Assembly: GCA_965212025.1 (NCBI GenBank)
Contig: OZ243039.1
Location: forward strand, 930,001 to 994,000
Source of the DNA: G965212025 sp965212025
Lineage (GTDB): Bacteria; Pseudomonadota; Gammaproteobacteria; Poriferisulfidales; Oxydemutatoraceae
Reading direction: 5' to 3'
Length of the DNA: 64,000 nucleotides
Shown: piece by piece, positions 1 through 7,733 of the stretch
Position numbering within the stretch: the first letter of the stretch is position 1
Layout of the letters: the number at the start of each line of letters is the position of its first letter
The notes under the pieces: model-generated
What the model saw: only the letters and a program-made list of their open reading frames with translations
What the model was told of the DNA's origin: nothing
Databases searched by the model: none
Made by a program: the position numbers and the translations under genes

Positions 1-2
1 TG

Positions 3-818
3 GAACACGTCCGTAACGTGGACGCTTTGGTGCATGTCGTTCGGTGTTTTGACAGCGAGGAAATCGTTCACGTCTCCGGGTCGGTCGATCCGGTGCGCGA
101 TTTGCTGACCATTCGGGATGAATTTTTGTTGGCGGATCTGGCGGTGGCAGAAAGGAACCTCACCAAAAGTCAAAAAATCGCGAGAGGCGGTGACAGCGTT
201 GCCCGGGAAAGGGCGGAGATATTGGCTCGCTTATGCGATACGCTGAGCGAAGGAGTGCGACCTGACACTCTGGCATTGAGCAAAGAAGGAAACAGCCTGG
301 TCAGGGAATTAGGCTTGCTCAGTCTGAAGCCTGAGTTGCTGGTTGCCAATGTCCAGGAAAATCAGGCGCACAGTCAGCCATATCTGCAGGCCTTGACGGG
401 TTATCTTGATGGACATGACTCGGTGATGTTGCCGATCTCTGTGCAGCTTGAAAGCGAATTGCGAGCTTTGCCAAGGGCAGAAAAAATGGAGTTTTTCCGC
501 GAATCAGGCTATACAGGCAGTGGACTTGAACGCATTGTGGATGCGGCCTACCGCCTGCTGGATTTGCTGACCTTTTATACGGCTGGAGAGAAGGAAGCCA
601 GAGCCTGGACGATTCCGAAAGGTATGACCGCGCGATATGCGGCCGGTCGTGTGCACAGCGATTTTGAAAAATCTTTTATTCGCGCCGAAGTCGTGTCCTA
701 TCCCGATTTTGTTGGCTACGGTGGTACTGCGGATGCGCGTCGCGCTGGCAAAGCCAGGATGGAAGGCAAGCATTACGTGGTGCAGGAGGGAGATGTCGTT
801 CACTTTCACTGTTCCTGA
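3..818 (+). CDS. ychF: Redox-responsive ATPase YchF (5' part outside window)
   Basis: This is the C-terminal three quarters of YchF/OLA1, a cytosolic ribosome-associated ATPase of the Obg-related GTPase superfamily; the reading frame is already open at the window edge. Recognisable are the end of the G domain (VDALVHVVRCFD), a helical hairpin region, and the C-terminal TGS domain with TFYTAGEKEARAW, GRVHSDFEKSFIRAEV and the terminal block VVQEGDVVHFHC, which is diagnostic of the family. About 271 residues are present against the usual 363. The residues before position 3 carry the P-loop and cannot be seen. A tRNA gene follows on the same strand. Identification is secure. Confidence 0.95.
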   Translation, partial: EHVRNVDALVHVVRCFDSEEIVHVSGSVDPVRDLLTIRDEFLLADLAVAERNLTKSQKIARGGDSVARERAEILARLCDTLSEGVRPDTLALSKEGNSLVRELGLLSLKPELLVANVQENQAHSQPYLQALTGYLDGHDSVMLPISVQLESELRALPRAEKMEFFRESGYTGSGLERIVDAAYRLLDLLTFYTAGEKEARAWTIPKGMTARYAAGRVHSDFEKSFIRAEVVSYPDFVGYGGTADARRAGKARMEGKHYVVQEGDVVHFHCS

Positions 819-892
819 AACCGCCGTGATGCTGCACAGGGGTATCCCGCGTTGATTTGAAGGCTTTCGTGATGGACTGAAAAGCTCCTGCC

Positions 893-921
893 TGCCGACG
901 CGTTTTTTCAGTCTGTATAAT
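893..921 (+). promoter_or_regulatory. Candidate promoter of tRNA-Met
   Basis: A perfect TATAAT (916-921) lies 9 bases before the mature tRNA 5' end, with a weak -35-like TGCCGA (893-898) at 17-base spacing. The -10 and its position fit a tRNA promoter; the -35 match is poor. Confidence 0.5.
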
Positions 922-930
922 TTCGGGCTC

Positions 931-1007
931 GGCTATGTAGCTCAGCAGGTTAGAGCACGGCATTCATAATGCCGGGGTCGCTGGTTCAAGTCCAGCCATA
1001 GCCACCA
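931..1007 (+). tRNA. tRNA-Met (CAU), elongator type
   Basis: The 77-nt gene folds as a standard cloverleaf. The acceptor stem GGCTATG pairs with CATAGCC, the anticodon stem is GGCAT/ATGCC around loop TTCATAA (anticodon CAU), the T-arm is GCTGG-TTCAAGT-CCAGC, and the 3' CCA is encoded. The sequence closely resembles the E. coli elongator tRNA-Met rather than initiator or the Ile2 (lysidine) tRNA. It stands alone, downstream of ychF. Confidence 0.93.
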
Positions 1008-1122
1008 CCTCTGTCCTGGTTTTAGTCTGGCTCGCGCCCTGTCAAAACATCCTTTCCCTGCCGTGCACTTTTCTGATGTCGGCAGTGGGTCGCCAAACGC
1101 GTATGTACGCAGACTTTATGTC

Positions 1123-1737
1123 TTACAACAGATCGGGCAGCGATGAGTACCAAGGCACTTTGAGGTGCTTGCCGCACCTGCGCAGTTGGTGCTTGTAGGC
1201 GTCAGCCAGACGTACAACTTTGTCGGTCGCGACGATCAATTTGGGGTTGTTACGCCAGCCTCCCCTGCGATAGCCGGTCCAGCCATCGTGGTATGCCAGA
1301 TACAGGCTACGTGTGTCATTGGGGGACAGCTTCAGGTATCTGACGCTTTTTGAGTTGTACCAGCCAATGAAATCAGTTGCATCGCCAAAATCACTGCGGG
1401 AAGCAAAAAGCCTGTCGTTTTGCTGTGCGTAGTCATCCCAGGTTTCGTCCTTGGCTTGCGCGTAGCCTTTGGCCGAAGACTTCCGAAACCAGGGGATAAA
1501 CCCCAGCAGCTTTTGTATCGGGGGTTTGGCATTGTGCCTGAAAGAAGATTCCTGGTGCACAAAAGCCAGAATCACGTGTTCGGGGATTGACCAACGCTGC
1601 GTTGCCTTGCGAATGTCCGCGAACCAGCTTCCGTGCTCCCTGAAAATATCGCAGGCGTTATGGGGATTCGCGGGCGGCGGTTTCGCACACGATGCTGTTA
1701 TCAAAGCGCAGAAAACCAACAGCAACAGTTTTTTCAT
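1123..1737 (-). CDS. SLT-domain lipoprotein, putative lytic transglycosylase
   Basis: The 204-residue product starts with a lipoprotein signal (MKKLLLLVFCALITASC, lipobox TASC), so it should be anchored at the cell envelope. The mature part has the lysozyme-like SLT pattern: helix RWSIPEHVILAFVHQESSF, whose Glu in the ES dyad would be catalytic, then KGYAQAKDETW and later a YLAYHDGWTGY block typical of this lipoprotein subgroup. Predicted role: cleavage of peptidoglycan glycan strands with formation of anhydro-muramyl ends. The start was set at MKKLL because the open frame further upstream would precede the signal peptide and run into the SDR gene. It lies 16 bases downstream of the SDR stop and may be co-transcribed with it. 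Confidence 0.8.
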   Translation of the reverse strand: MKKLLLLVFCALITASCAKPPPANPHNACDIFREHGSWFADIRKATQRWSIPEHVILAFVHQESSFRHNAKPPIQKLLGFIPWFRKSSAKGYAQAKDETWDDYAQQNDRLFASRSDFGDATDFIGWYNSKSVRYLKLSPNDTRSLYLAYHDGWTGYRRGGWRNNPKLIVATDKVVRLADAYKHQLRRCGKHLKVPWYSSLPDLL

Positions 1738-1753
1738 AATCCTCTCAATCCTA

Positions 1754-2620
1754 TCAAATGGAAGCCAGCCGGTATAACAGATTATCCAGCATTCTGTCAC
1801 TCAGGAAAGGTTTCAGCCACCACAGAACGTGGGAAGGCACCGTGACTCGATAGCGGCATTTGGGTCGTTTTGCAGACAGACAACGCAACAATACCCGGGT
1901 TACTGCGTCCGGAGGAAGCGTGAAAGGAACCGAGACGCCTTTTTCGTGGAATTTCCGCTCCATCGTCTGGTAGCGCAGGACATGCGGGCCGGACTTGGTG
2001 TCAATGGCGCGATTGAGAGCGAGCATGGCATTTTTGTTGAAATTGCTGTGTATGGGTCCTGGCTCAATCAATGTTACAAATATACCGGTGTTGCGCAGTT
2101 CCTGACGCAAGGTGTCGGCCCAGCCTTCCAGAGCGAACTTCGTCGCCACGTATGCTCCCCGCATCATAAACGCGGTATACCCCAAGACCGAGCTGTTCAA
2201 CACGATGCGTCCGCTCTGTTGTGCCCGCATGGCCGGAATCATTCTGCGCGTCAGGTCATGCCAGCCAAAAAAGTTGGCTTCAAATTGGGCACGAAGGTCG
2301 CTCCTTTCCAAGTCTTCCAGTGCTCCTGGTTGCCCGTAAGCGGCATTGTTAAACAAGGCGTAAAGTTTTCCCTCGGCAAAATCAAGCGCCTGTCCGCAGC
2401 AGCTCTCGACGCTTTTTTCGCTGTGCAGTTCCAAGTGTAGTGCCTGTATCCCACTGTCTTTCAGAGCCTCCAGGTCTTCAGGCTTCCTGGCAGTTGCCAG
2501 AACCCGATAGCCCATTTGCGACAGGTGCAAAGCCGCGTGACGACCGATGCCACTGGAGCAGCCGGTAATCAGAACCGTCTGCGTGCCACGCAGTGCCCGG
2601 TTATTTCTTGCTGCAAACAT
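1754..2620 (-). CDS. Short-chain dehydrogenase/reductase (SDR) family oxidoreductase
   Basis: The 288-residue protein has the classical SDR pattern: nucleotide-binding TGCSSGIG near residue 20, NNAAYG in strand 4, the catalytic Ser in NSSVLGY, the YVATK active-site Tyr/Lys pair, and EPGPI after strand 6. The substrate cannot be inferred; NAD(P)(H)-dependent carbonyl/hydroxyl chemistry is the family activity. The chosen ATG (MFAARNN) overlaps the end of the DUF4156 gene by 20 bases. A longer open frame upstream lies entirely within that gene and is less likely. It probably forms an operon with proS and the DUF4156 gene upstream and the SLT lipoprotein downstream. Confidence 0.85.
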   Translation of the reverse strand: MFAARNNRALRGTQTVLITGCSSGIGRHAALHLSQMGYRVLATARKPEDLEALKDSGIQALHLELHSEKSVESCCGQALDFAEGKLYALFNNAAYGQPGALEDLERSDLRAQFEANFFGWHDLTRRMIPAMRAQQSGRIVLNSSVLGYTAFMMRGAYVATKFALEGWADTLRQELRNTGIFVTLIEPGPIHSNFNKNAMLALNRAIDTKSGPHVLRYQTMERKFHEKGVSVPFTLPPDAVTRVLLRCLSAKRPKCRYRVTVPSHVLWWLKPFLSDRMLDNLLYRLASI

Positions 2621-2927
2621 ACAACTGAAAGATCTGTGTGCCGCTGCCAAATCGTTCAGAGGGAACAACCGTGTCAGCACCGACGTGGGCGGCAAGATTT
2701 CGTGCTTCCTTCGCGATTTCGTGTGCAAGCGCCTCCGGCTTGTTTAGTGCCAGGCGTGTCACTCCTGAGAGCAGGATTTTGGTGTTACCAAGGTGATGGC
2801 AGTTGGTGGTTTCGGAGGCGGTGGCAACGCGAACCACCTCGCCTGCCGGCGTAATGTCTTTTTTGTAGGTACAGCCTGATAAAGCCAGGATGCATAAAGC
2901 CACAGCCAGGTACGGCAACAATTTCAC
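2601..2927 (-). CDS. DUF4156 family lipoprotein
   Basis: A 108-residue lipoprotein with signal peptide MKLLPYLAVALCILALSGC (lipobox LSGC). The mature domain contains TTNCHHLGNTKI and ends in QIFQLYVC, so it keeps the paired cysteines and the overall layout of DUF4156 proteins, small periplasm-facing lipoproteins of unknown function. Its start overlaps the proS stop by 4 bases (ATGA), which suggests translational coupling. No biochemical role is known to me. Confidence 0.75.
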   Translation of the reverse strand: MKLLPYLAVALCILALSGCTYKKDITPAGEVVRVATASETTNCHHLGNTKILLSGVTRLALNKPEALAHEIAKEARNLAAHVGADTVVPSERFGSGTQIFQLYVCSKK

Positions 2928-4636
2928 GAAGTGATTTCCAGTTTGGGAACCAGATAATCGACGCAGTCATCCAAAGCGATTTCCTTTGTAAGGCCGGTGG
3001 CTCTTTCCGTGCATTCAACGATTTGTCGCTCCAGGTTTCTTGAGCCAACCGTCAGTCGCCAGGGGATGCCTATCAAATCGGCGTCGGCAAACATGACGCC
3101 TGGTCGCACATCACGGTTGTCAAGCAGCACTTCCACCTTGCGCTGCAGAAGTTCCTGGTAGAGCCTTTCTGCGGTCTCCAGTGTTTGCGGTGTGTGCCGG
3201 AAGCCCAGTGGGCAGATTGTCACAGCGAATGGTGCAATGGCGCGCGGCCAGATAATTCCCTGCGCATCATGGTTCTGCTCTATGCAGGCTGCAACGATTC
3301 TGCTGATACCGATTCCGTAGCAGCCCATGATCAAAGTCAGTTCTTCGCCCTGTTCGTTGTCTACTGTGGCTCCCATACATTCGCTGTATTTCTTTCCCAG
3401 CTTGAAAATGTGTCCGACTTCAATTCCATGCCTGATGGTCAGGCTTCCTGTGCCACTCGGGCTTGGGTCGCCAGCCACCGCGCATCGCAAGTCGTGTACC
3501 TCGTAGTCGCTGACGTCTCGATCCCAGTTCACTCCAAGATAGTGTTTGCCATCCTGGTTTGCCCCGCAGGCAAAATCTGACAGACATGCTGCCGACTGAT
3601 CCAACAGGATAGGCACCTTGAGGTTCACCGGGCCGAGTGAGCCAGGAGACGCTCCTGCAACTGCCCTGATTTCTTCCGGGGTGCTGAAGCAAACCGGCTC
3701 TGCAATCAGCGGGTGCTTTTTGGCTTTTTCGGGGTTCATTTCGTGGTCACCACGCACAAAAACAGCGACCAGGGGGGTTGCTTTGCCCTTTAGAAACAAG
3801 GCTTTCAGACACCTGGAAGGCGGAATTTTCAACAACTCGCTGAGTTCCGCGATCGTGCTGACCCCCGGCGTGTCCACGAGCCGCATGGTTTCAGCAGGAG
3901 AGGCACGCTTGCCTGCATAAATAACGGGAGCCAACTCCACATTGGCCGCGTAATCATCCCCTGTGGAAAAGGCGATGGCATCCTCACCGCAATCTGCCAG
4001 TGCGTGAAACTCGTGCGAGCCAACACCACCTATATTTCCCATCTCTGCCTGCACATAACGGTAATCAAGCCCGATGCGGTCGAATATGCGGCAGTACGCT
4101 TTGCGCATGTCCTCGTATGTCTCATCCAGAGATTGCGTGTCGTAATGAAAGGAATAGGCGTCTTTCATGAGAAATTCACGCGCGCGCATCACCCCGAATC
4201 GGGGGCGAATTTCATCGCGGAACTTTGTCTGGATCTGGTAAAAATTTACCGGCAGTTGCCGATAGGTAGTGAGCCCGGAACGTACCAGTTCAGTTATCAC
4301 TTCCTCGTGGGTCGGTCCCAAAACCATATCCCGCTTGTGGCGATCCTGGAATTTAAGCAGTTCCTCTCCGTACTCGTACCAGCGCCCGGATTTTTTCCAC
4401 AGATCCGCCGGCTGCACTGTCGGCATCAGCACCTCCAGCGCCCCGGCACGATCCATTTCCTCGCGGACTATGGCTTCAATTTTTCGCAGCACCCGCACTC
4501 CCAAGGGCAGCCAGCTATATAGCCCGCTTGCCACCTTGTCAATCAAAGCGGCGCGTAACATGAGCCTGTGGCTTGTGGTTTCCGCGTCCGCGGGAGCTTC
4601 GCGAAGTGTGCTGAGAGGGTATCGGGAGGTGCGCAT
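2924..4636 (-). CDS. proS: Prolyl-tRNA synthetase
   Basis: 570 residues, the normal length of the bacterial-type class II ProRS that carries an inserted editing domain. Motif 1 lies around GLYSWLPLGVRVLRKIEAIV, motif 2 in RFGVMRAREFLMKDAYSFH, and motif 3 in YGIGISRIVAACIEQ. The insertion domain (about residues 225-400), with DAIAF, FLKGKATPLVAVFVRGDHEMN and SDFACGANQDGKHY, hydrolyses Ala-tRNA(Pro). The C-terminal anticodon-binding domain ends with KLEITS. It attaches proline to tRNA(Pro) in the cytosol. It heads a run of minus-strand genes and overlaps the DUF4156 lipoprotein gene by 4 bases. Confidence 0.97.
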   Translation of the reverse strand: MRTSRYPLSTLREAPADAETTSHRLMLRAALIDKVASGLYSWLPLGVRVLRKIEAIVREEMDRAGALEVLMPTVQPADLWKKSGRWYEYGEELLKFQDRHKRDMVLGPTHEEVITELVRSGLTTYRQLPVNFYQIQTKFRDEIRPRFGVMRAREFLMKDAYSFHYDTQSLDETYEDMRKAYCRIFDRIGLDYRYVQAEMGNIGGVGSHEFHALADCGEDAIAFSTGDDYAANVELAPVIYAGKRASPAETMRLVDTPGVSTIAELSELLKIPPSRCLKALFLKGKATPLVAVFVRGDHEMNPEKAKKHPLIAEPVCFSTPEEIRAVAGASPGSLGPVNLKVPILLDQSAACLSDFACGANQDGKHYLGVNWDRDVSDYEVHDLRCAVAGDPSPSGTGSLTIRHGIEVGHIFKLGKKYSECMGATVDNEQGEELTLIMGCYGIGISRIVAACIEQNHDAQGIIWPRAIAPFAVTICPLGFRHTPQTLETAERLYQELLQRKVEVLLDNRDVRPGVMFADADLIGIPWRLTVGSRNLERQIVECTERATGLTKEIALDDCVDYLVPKLEITS

Positions 4637-4657
4637 CAGTCAGGCAAATCCCGTTGG

Positions 4658-5140
4658 CTAAAGCTGGGTCGGGTTGGGTTGCCCGCCATACACTGTTTCC
4701 GGGTCAATCAATTTTTCGCGTATCGTGCGTTGCAACTGTATGGTCTCACTGGTTTTTCCAACCGGGATTTTCCGATAGAAGCAAGAGCGGTAACCGACGT
4801 GGCAACTGACAGTCCCGGCAACGATCACGCGTAGCCATAAAGCGTCCTGATCATCGTCAACCAGCATCTCCCGGACTTCCTGAACAAAACCGCTGACTTC
4901 GCCTTTGCGCCAGAGTGCCTTTCGGCTTCTGCTCCAGTAATGAGCCTGTCCGGTTTCGACGGTTTTCAAAAGTGCAGTGGCGTTCATATAAGCGTGCATC
5001 AGCACCTCGCCGCTGTGAAAGTCAGTCGTCACAACCGGGATCAGACCGTCTTTGTCAAACTTTGGGGCGAAGTCCGTACCTTCTTCCACTTGGGCGACTT
5101 CGAGACGTGGAGCGAAAGGCCCTGCTTTTATTTCAGCCAT
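4658..5140 (-). CDS. hisI: Phosphoribosyl-AMP cyclohydrolase
   Basis: About 160 residues. It catalyses the third step of histidine biosynthesis, opening the adenine ring of PR-AMP. Signature blocks are LMHAYMNATALLKTVETGQA, HYWSRSRKALWRKGE and the metal-binding TVSCHVGYRSCFYR with its two cysteines; a further metal ligand lies in DDDQDALW. The N-terminus is somewhat longer than in minimal HisI. I chose ATG at 5140; a TTG lies one codon upstream. It follows yidD by 6 bases and is separated from hisE, which sits on the other strand at 11.3 kb, whereas many relatives keep hisI-hisE together. The first ~13 codons are repeated twice in the downstream duplications. Confidence 0.93.
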   Translation of the reverse strand: MAEIKAGPFAPRLEVAQVEEGTDFAPKFDKDGLIPVVTTDFHSGEVLMHAYMNATALLKTVETGQAHYWSRSRKALWRKGEVSGFVQEVREMLVDDDQDALWLRVIVAGTVSCHVGYRSCFYRKIPVGKTSETIQLQRTIREKLIDPETVYGGQPNPTQL

Positions 5141-5146
5141 CAATTT

Positions 5147-5398
5147 TTAGCTCTGCTGCTTTTCTTTGGAGCGTACAGGTACGGGGTCATGACCCCCTTC
5201 GTTCCAAGGGTGGCAACGTGCGATTCTTTTCAACGTGAGCCACACACCACGCATGGTACCGTATTCACGCAGACATTCTATGGCGTACATTGAACAGGTG
5301 GGAGTGAACCGGCAATGCATTCCAAGCCAGGGGCTGACCAGATAGCGATAGGCTTTGATCGTCTCGATCAGCAAGTTTTTCACTGCCATCGCCGCCAC
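5147..5398 (-). CDS. yidD: YidD membrane insertion efficiency factor, copy 1
   Basis: 83 residues with the family core YRYLVSPWLGMHCRFTPTCSMYAIE and the C-terminal HPWNEGGHDPVP. YidD is a small amphipathic membrane-associated protein thought to help YidC-dependent insertion. This copy lies directly upstream of the full hisI and differs from the others at residue 12 (Glu instead of Ala). In most bacteria yidD sits between rnpA and yidC; here it is in a cysS-hisI context. An in-frame alternative start (MAVKNLL) lies three codons downstream. Confidence 0.88.
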   Translation of the reverse strand: MAAMAVKNLLIETIKAYRYLVSPWLGMHCRFTPTCSMYAIECLREYGTMRGVWLTLKRIARCHPWNEGGHDPVPVRSKEKQQS

Positions 5399-5578
5399 AC
5401 GGTTTTGGTGTGCAAATCTTCCAGCGTGACACCGGCTTCGTGCAGTTGCGCACGGATTTCGTCAGCGCGAGAAAAATCGCCCGCTTCGCGAGCCGCCTTT
5501 CGCTTGGTGATCCATTCCTCCACTTCCTGGTCGGCAATCTTGAATGCATGTTCCGACTCCCAGCGAAACCAGGTCTGT
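5380..5578 (-). pseudogene. cysS 3' fragment, copy A
   Basis: The final ~65 codons of cysteinyl-tRNA synthetase (ending TVWRRWQ and stop) without the rest of the gene, created by the tandem duplication. It overlaps the start of yidD copy 1 by 19 bases just as the real cysS overlaps yidD copy 3. Confidence 0.9.
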
Positions 5579-5626
5579 TTCGGGACGTGGAGCGAAAGGC
5601 TCTGCTTTTATTTCAGCCATCAATTT

Positions 5627-5875
5627 TTAGCTCTGCTGCTTTTCTTTGGAGCGTACAGGTACGGGGTCATGGCCCCCTTCGTTCCAATGGCAACGTGCGA
5701 TTCTTTTCAACGTGAGCCACACACCACGCATGGTACCGTATTCACGCAGACATTCTATGGCGTACATTGAACAGGTGGGAGTGAACCGGCAATGCATTCC
5801 AAGCCAGGGGCTGACCAGATAGCGATAGGCTTTGATCGTCGCGATCAGCAAGTTTTTCACTGCCATCGCCGCCAC
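5627..5875 (-). CDS. yidD: YidD membrane insertion efficiency factor, copy 2 (one residue shorter)
   Basis: 82 residues, nearly identical to the flanking copies but lacking 3 bases, so the usual HPWNEGG block reads HWNEGG; the lost proline is normally conserved. The frame is otherwise intact. It is followed by a ~13-codon fragment of the hisI 5' end (5581-5620) and preceded by a cysS 3' fragment. Whether this copy works is doubtful because of the lost proline. Confidence 0.75.
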   Translation of the reverse strand: MAAMAVKNLLIATIKAYRYLVSPWLGMHCRFTPTCSMYAIECLREYGTMRGVWLTLKRIARCHWNEGGHDPVPVRSKEKQQS

Positions 5876-6055
5876 ACGGTTTTGGTGTGCAAATCTTCCA
5901 GCGTGACACCGGCTTCGTGCAGTTGCGCACGGATTTCGTCAGCGCGAGAAAAATCGCCCGCTTCGCGAGCCGCCTTTCGCTTGGTGATCCATTCCTCTAC
6001 TTCCTGGTCGGCAATCTTGAACGCATGTTCCGACTCCCGGCGAAACCAGGTCTGT
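5857..6055 (-). pseudogene. cysS 3' fragment, copy B
   Basis: Second duplicated fragment with the last ~65 codons of cysS, overlapping the start of yidD copy 2. It is near-identical to copy A and to the 3' end of the intact gene. Confidence 0.9.
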
Positions 6056-6103
6056 TTCGGGACGTGGAGCGAAAGGCCCTGCTTTTATTTCAGCCATCAA
6101 TTT

Positions 6104-6355
6104 TTAGCTCTGCTGCTTTTCTTTGGAGCGTACAGGTACGGGGTCATGGCCCCCTTCGTTCCAAGGGTGGCAACGTGCGATTCTTTTCAACGTGAGCCAC
6201 ACACCACGCATGGTACCGTATTCACGCAGACATTCTATGGCGTACATTGAACAGGTGGGAGTGAACCGGCAATGCATTCCAAGCCAGGGGCTGACCAGAT
6301 AGCGATAGGCTTTGATCGTCGCGATCAGCAAGTTTTTCACTGCCATCGCCGCCAC
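6104..6355 (-). CDS. yidD: YidD membrane insertion efficiency factor, copy 3 (next to cysS)
   Basis: 83 residues with an intact family core including CRFTPTCSMYAIE and HPWNEGGHDPVPV. This copy overlaps the end of the full-length cysS by 19 bases and is followed by a hisI 5' fragment (6058-6097), so it sits at the original upstream junction. The three copies together imply raised yidD dosage if all are translated from the same transcript. Confidence 0.88.
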   Translation of the reverse strand: MAAMAVKNLLIATIKAYRYLVSPWLGMHCRFTPTCSMYAIECLREYGTMRGVWLTLKRIARCHPWNEGGHDPVPVRSKEKQQS

Positions 6356-7710
6356 ACGGTTTTGGTGTGCAAATCTTCCAGCGTGACACCGGCTTCGTGC
6401 AGTTGCGCACGGATTTCGTCAGCGCGAGAAAAATCGCCCGCTTCGCGAGCCGCCTTTCGCTTGGTGATCCATTCCTCTACTTCCTGGTCGGCAATCTTGA
6501 ACGCATGTTCCGACTCCCAGCGAAACCAGGTCTGTGGTGATTGTTGGAGCAAACCCAGGCAGGAGGCAGCTGACAACAAAGAAAATGCATCACCAGCATT
6601 CGCCAGGGCGTGCAGTCCGGTCAGCGCTTGCGGGGTATTCAAGTCTTCGCCAAGTGATTCCAGAACGATCGTGCCATCCTGTTTGTCGATGTTTCCCTGA
6701 TTCTGAAAATCTGCGAAGTCCTGGTCGGAAAAAGCGCGATACAGCCGATCCAGCGCTGCCTTGGCGTGTACCAGTGTTTGCTTCGACCAGTCCAGTGGCT
6801 TGCGGTAATGGGTGTTCAGCAAGGCATAGCGAATGGTTTCACCGTGGTGCCTGCTCAGAACCTCGCGCAAAGTCACGAAGTTCCCGAGTGATTTGGCCAT
6901 TTTTTCATTTTTAACGGTGACATGGCCATTGTGCAGCCAGTAACGCGCAAAAACATCGGTGCCGTGTGCGCGGCAACTTTGCGCAATTTCATTTTCATGG
7001 TGCGGAAAAACCAAGTCATGGCCGCCACCGTGAATGTCTATGGTTTGTCCCAAATGGGTTGCTGCCATGGCTGAACATTCGATGTGCCAGCCGGGTCTGC
7101 CCCGTCCCCAGGGACTGTCCCAGCCAGGATGCTCCGGGGTCGATGGTTTCCACAGCACGAAATCGGTGGGTGCCCGCTTGTAGGAAGCGACTTCCACCCG
7201 GGCTCCAGCACGCAGTTGCTCAGTCTGTCGTCCAGACAGGCACCCGTAGTGGCGCCAGGAGCTGATGTCGAACAGCACGTGCCCTTCGGCCTCGTAAGCG
7301 GAGCCATTGGCAAGCAGGCGTTCGATCATCGCGATCATGTAAGGCACGTGTTCGGTCGCCTTGGGCTCAGTTGTTGGGGGAAGCAGCCCCAGTTTCCCGG
7401 AGTCTTCCGAGAACGCACGTCCGTATTTTTCTGCGACATCGCTCGCTGTCACACCGGTGGCTTGCGAAGCAGCAATGATTTTGTCGTCTATATCGGTAAC
7501 GTTTCGCAAATAGAGGACTTCTCTGTAGTATTTTTTCAGGAGGCGGTAAAGCGTGTCGAACACCACCAGAGGGCGGGCGTTGCCAATGTGAACGTAGTCA
7601 TAGACAGTCGGACCACACACATACATGGTGACCCGATCCTTGTCCAGCGGTCTGAAAACGTCCTGCTTGGCCGAAAGCGTGTTGTACAGCCTGATCTGCA
7701 TGGCTTTCAA
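6337..7710 (-). CDS. cysS: Cysteinyl-tRNA synthetase
   Basis: 457 residues, close to the E. coli length. Class I signatures are HIGN (in YDYVHIGNARP) and KMAKSLGNF, the KMSKS equivalent. Zinc ligands are in MYVCGPTVYDY, WHIECSAMA and PHHENEIAQS, which make this family specific for cysteine without editing. The protein ends in LEDLHTKTVWRRWQ. It lies 23 bases downstream of rne on the same strand and is followed by the amplified yidD units; its own 3' end is the source of two truncated copies. Confidence 0.96.
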   Translation of the reverse strand: MKAMQIRLYNTLSAKQDVFRPLDKDRVTMYVCGPTVYDYVHIGNARPLVVFDTLYRLLKKYYREVLYLRNVTDIDDKIIAASQATGVTASDVAEKYGRAFSEDSGKLGLLPPTTEPKATEHVPYMIAMIERLLANGSAYEAEGHVLFDISSWRHYGCLSGRQTEQLRAGARVEVASYKRAPTDFVLWKPSTPEHPGWDSPWGRGRPGWHIECSAMAATHLGQTIDIHGGGHDLVFPHHENEIAQSCRAHGTDVFARYWLHNGHVTVKNEKMAKSLGNFVTLREVLSRHHGETIRYALLNTHYRKPLDWSKQTLVHAKAALDRLYRAFSDQDFADFQNQGNIDKQDGTIVLESLGEDLNTPQALTGLHALANAGDAFSLLSAASCLGLLQQSPQTWFRWESEHAFKIADQEVEEWITKRKAAREAGDFSRADEIRAQLHEAGVTLEDLHTKTVWRRWQ

Positions 7711-7733
7711 CGATGTGTACCGACTAGTCGGAA

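Larger units (their letters stand above)
5101..6535. repeat. Three tandem ~480-bp units (cysS 3' end + yidD + hisI 5' end)
   Basis: Units run at about 5101-5580, 5581-6057 and 6058-6535. Read on the minus strand, each contains the last ~200 bp of cysS, a complete yidD, and the first ~40 bp of hisI. The two internal junctions join a site in cysS (after AGGTCTGT) to hisI (TTCGGGACGTGG) and are the same, including a shared A-to-G change next to the junction. This fits one duplication followed by re-amplification through homologous exchange. Differences between units are a few substitutions and one 3-bp deletion. Confidence 0.95.

Noticed and set aside
504..963. Minus-strand open frames opposite ychF and the tRNA
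   Set aside because: They lie antisense to the certain ychF frame and tRNA and show no family signal.
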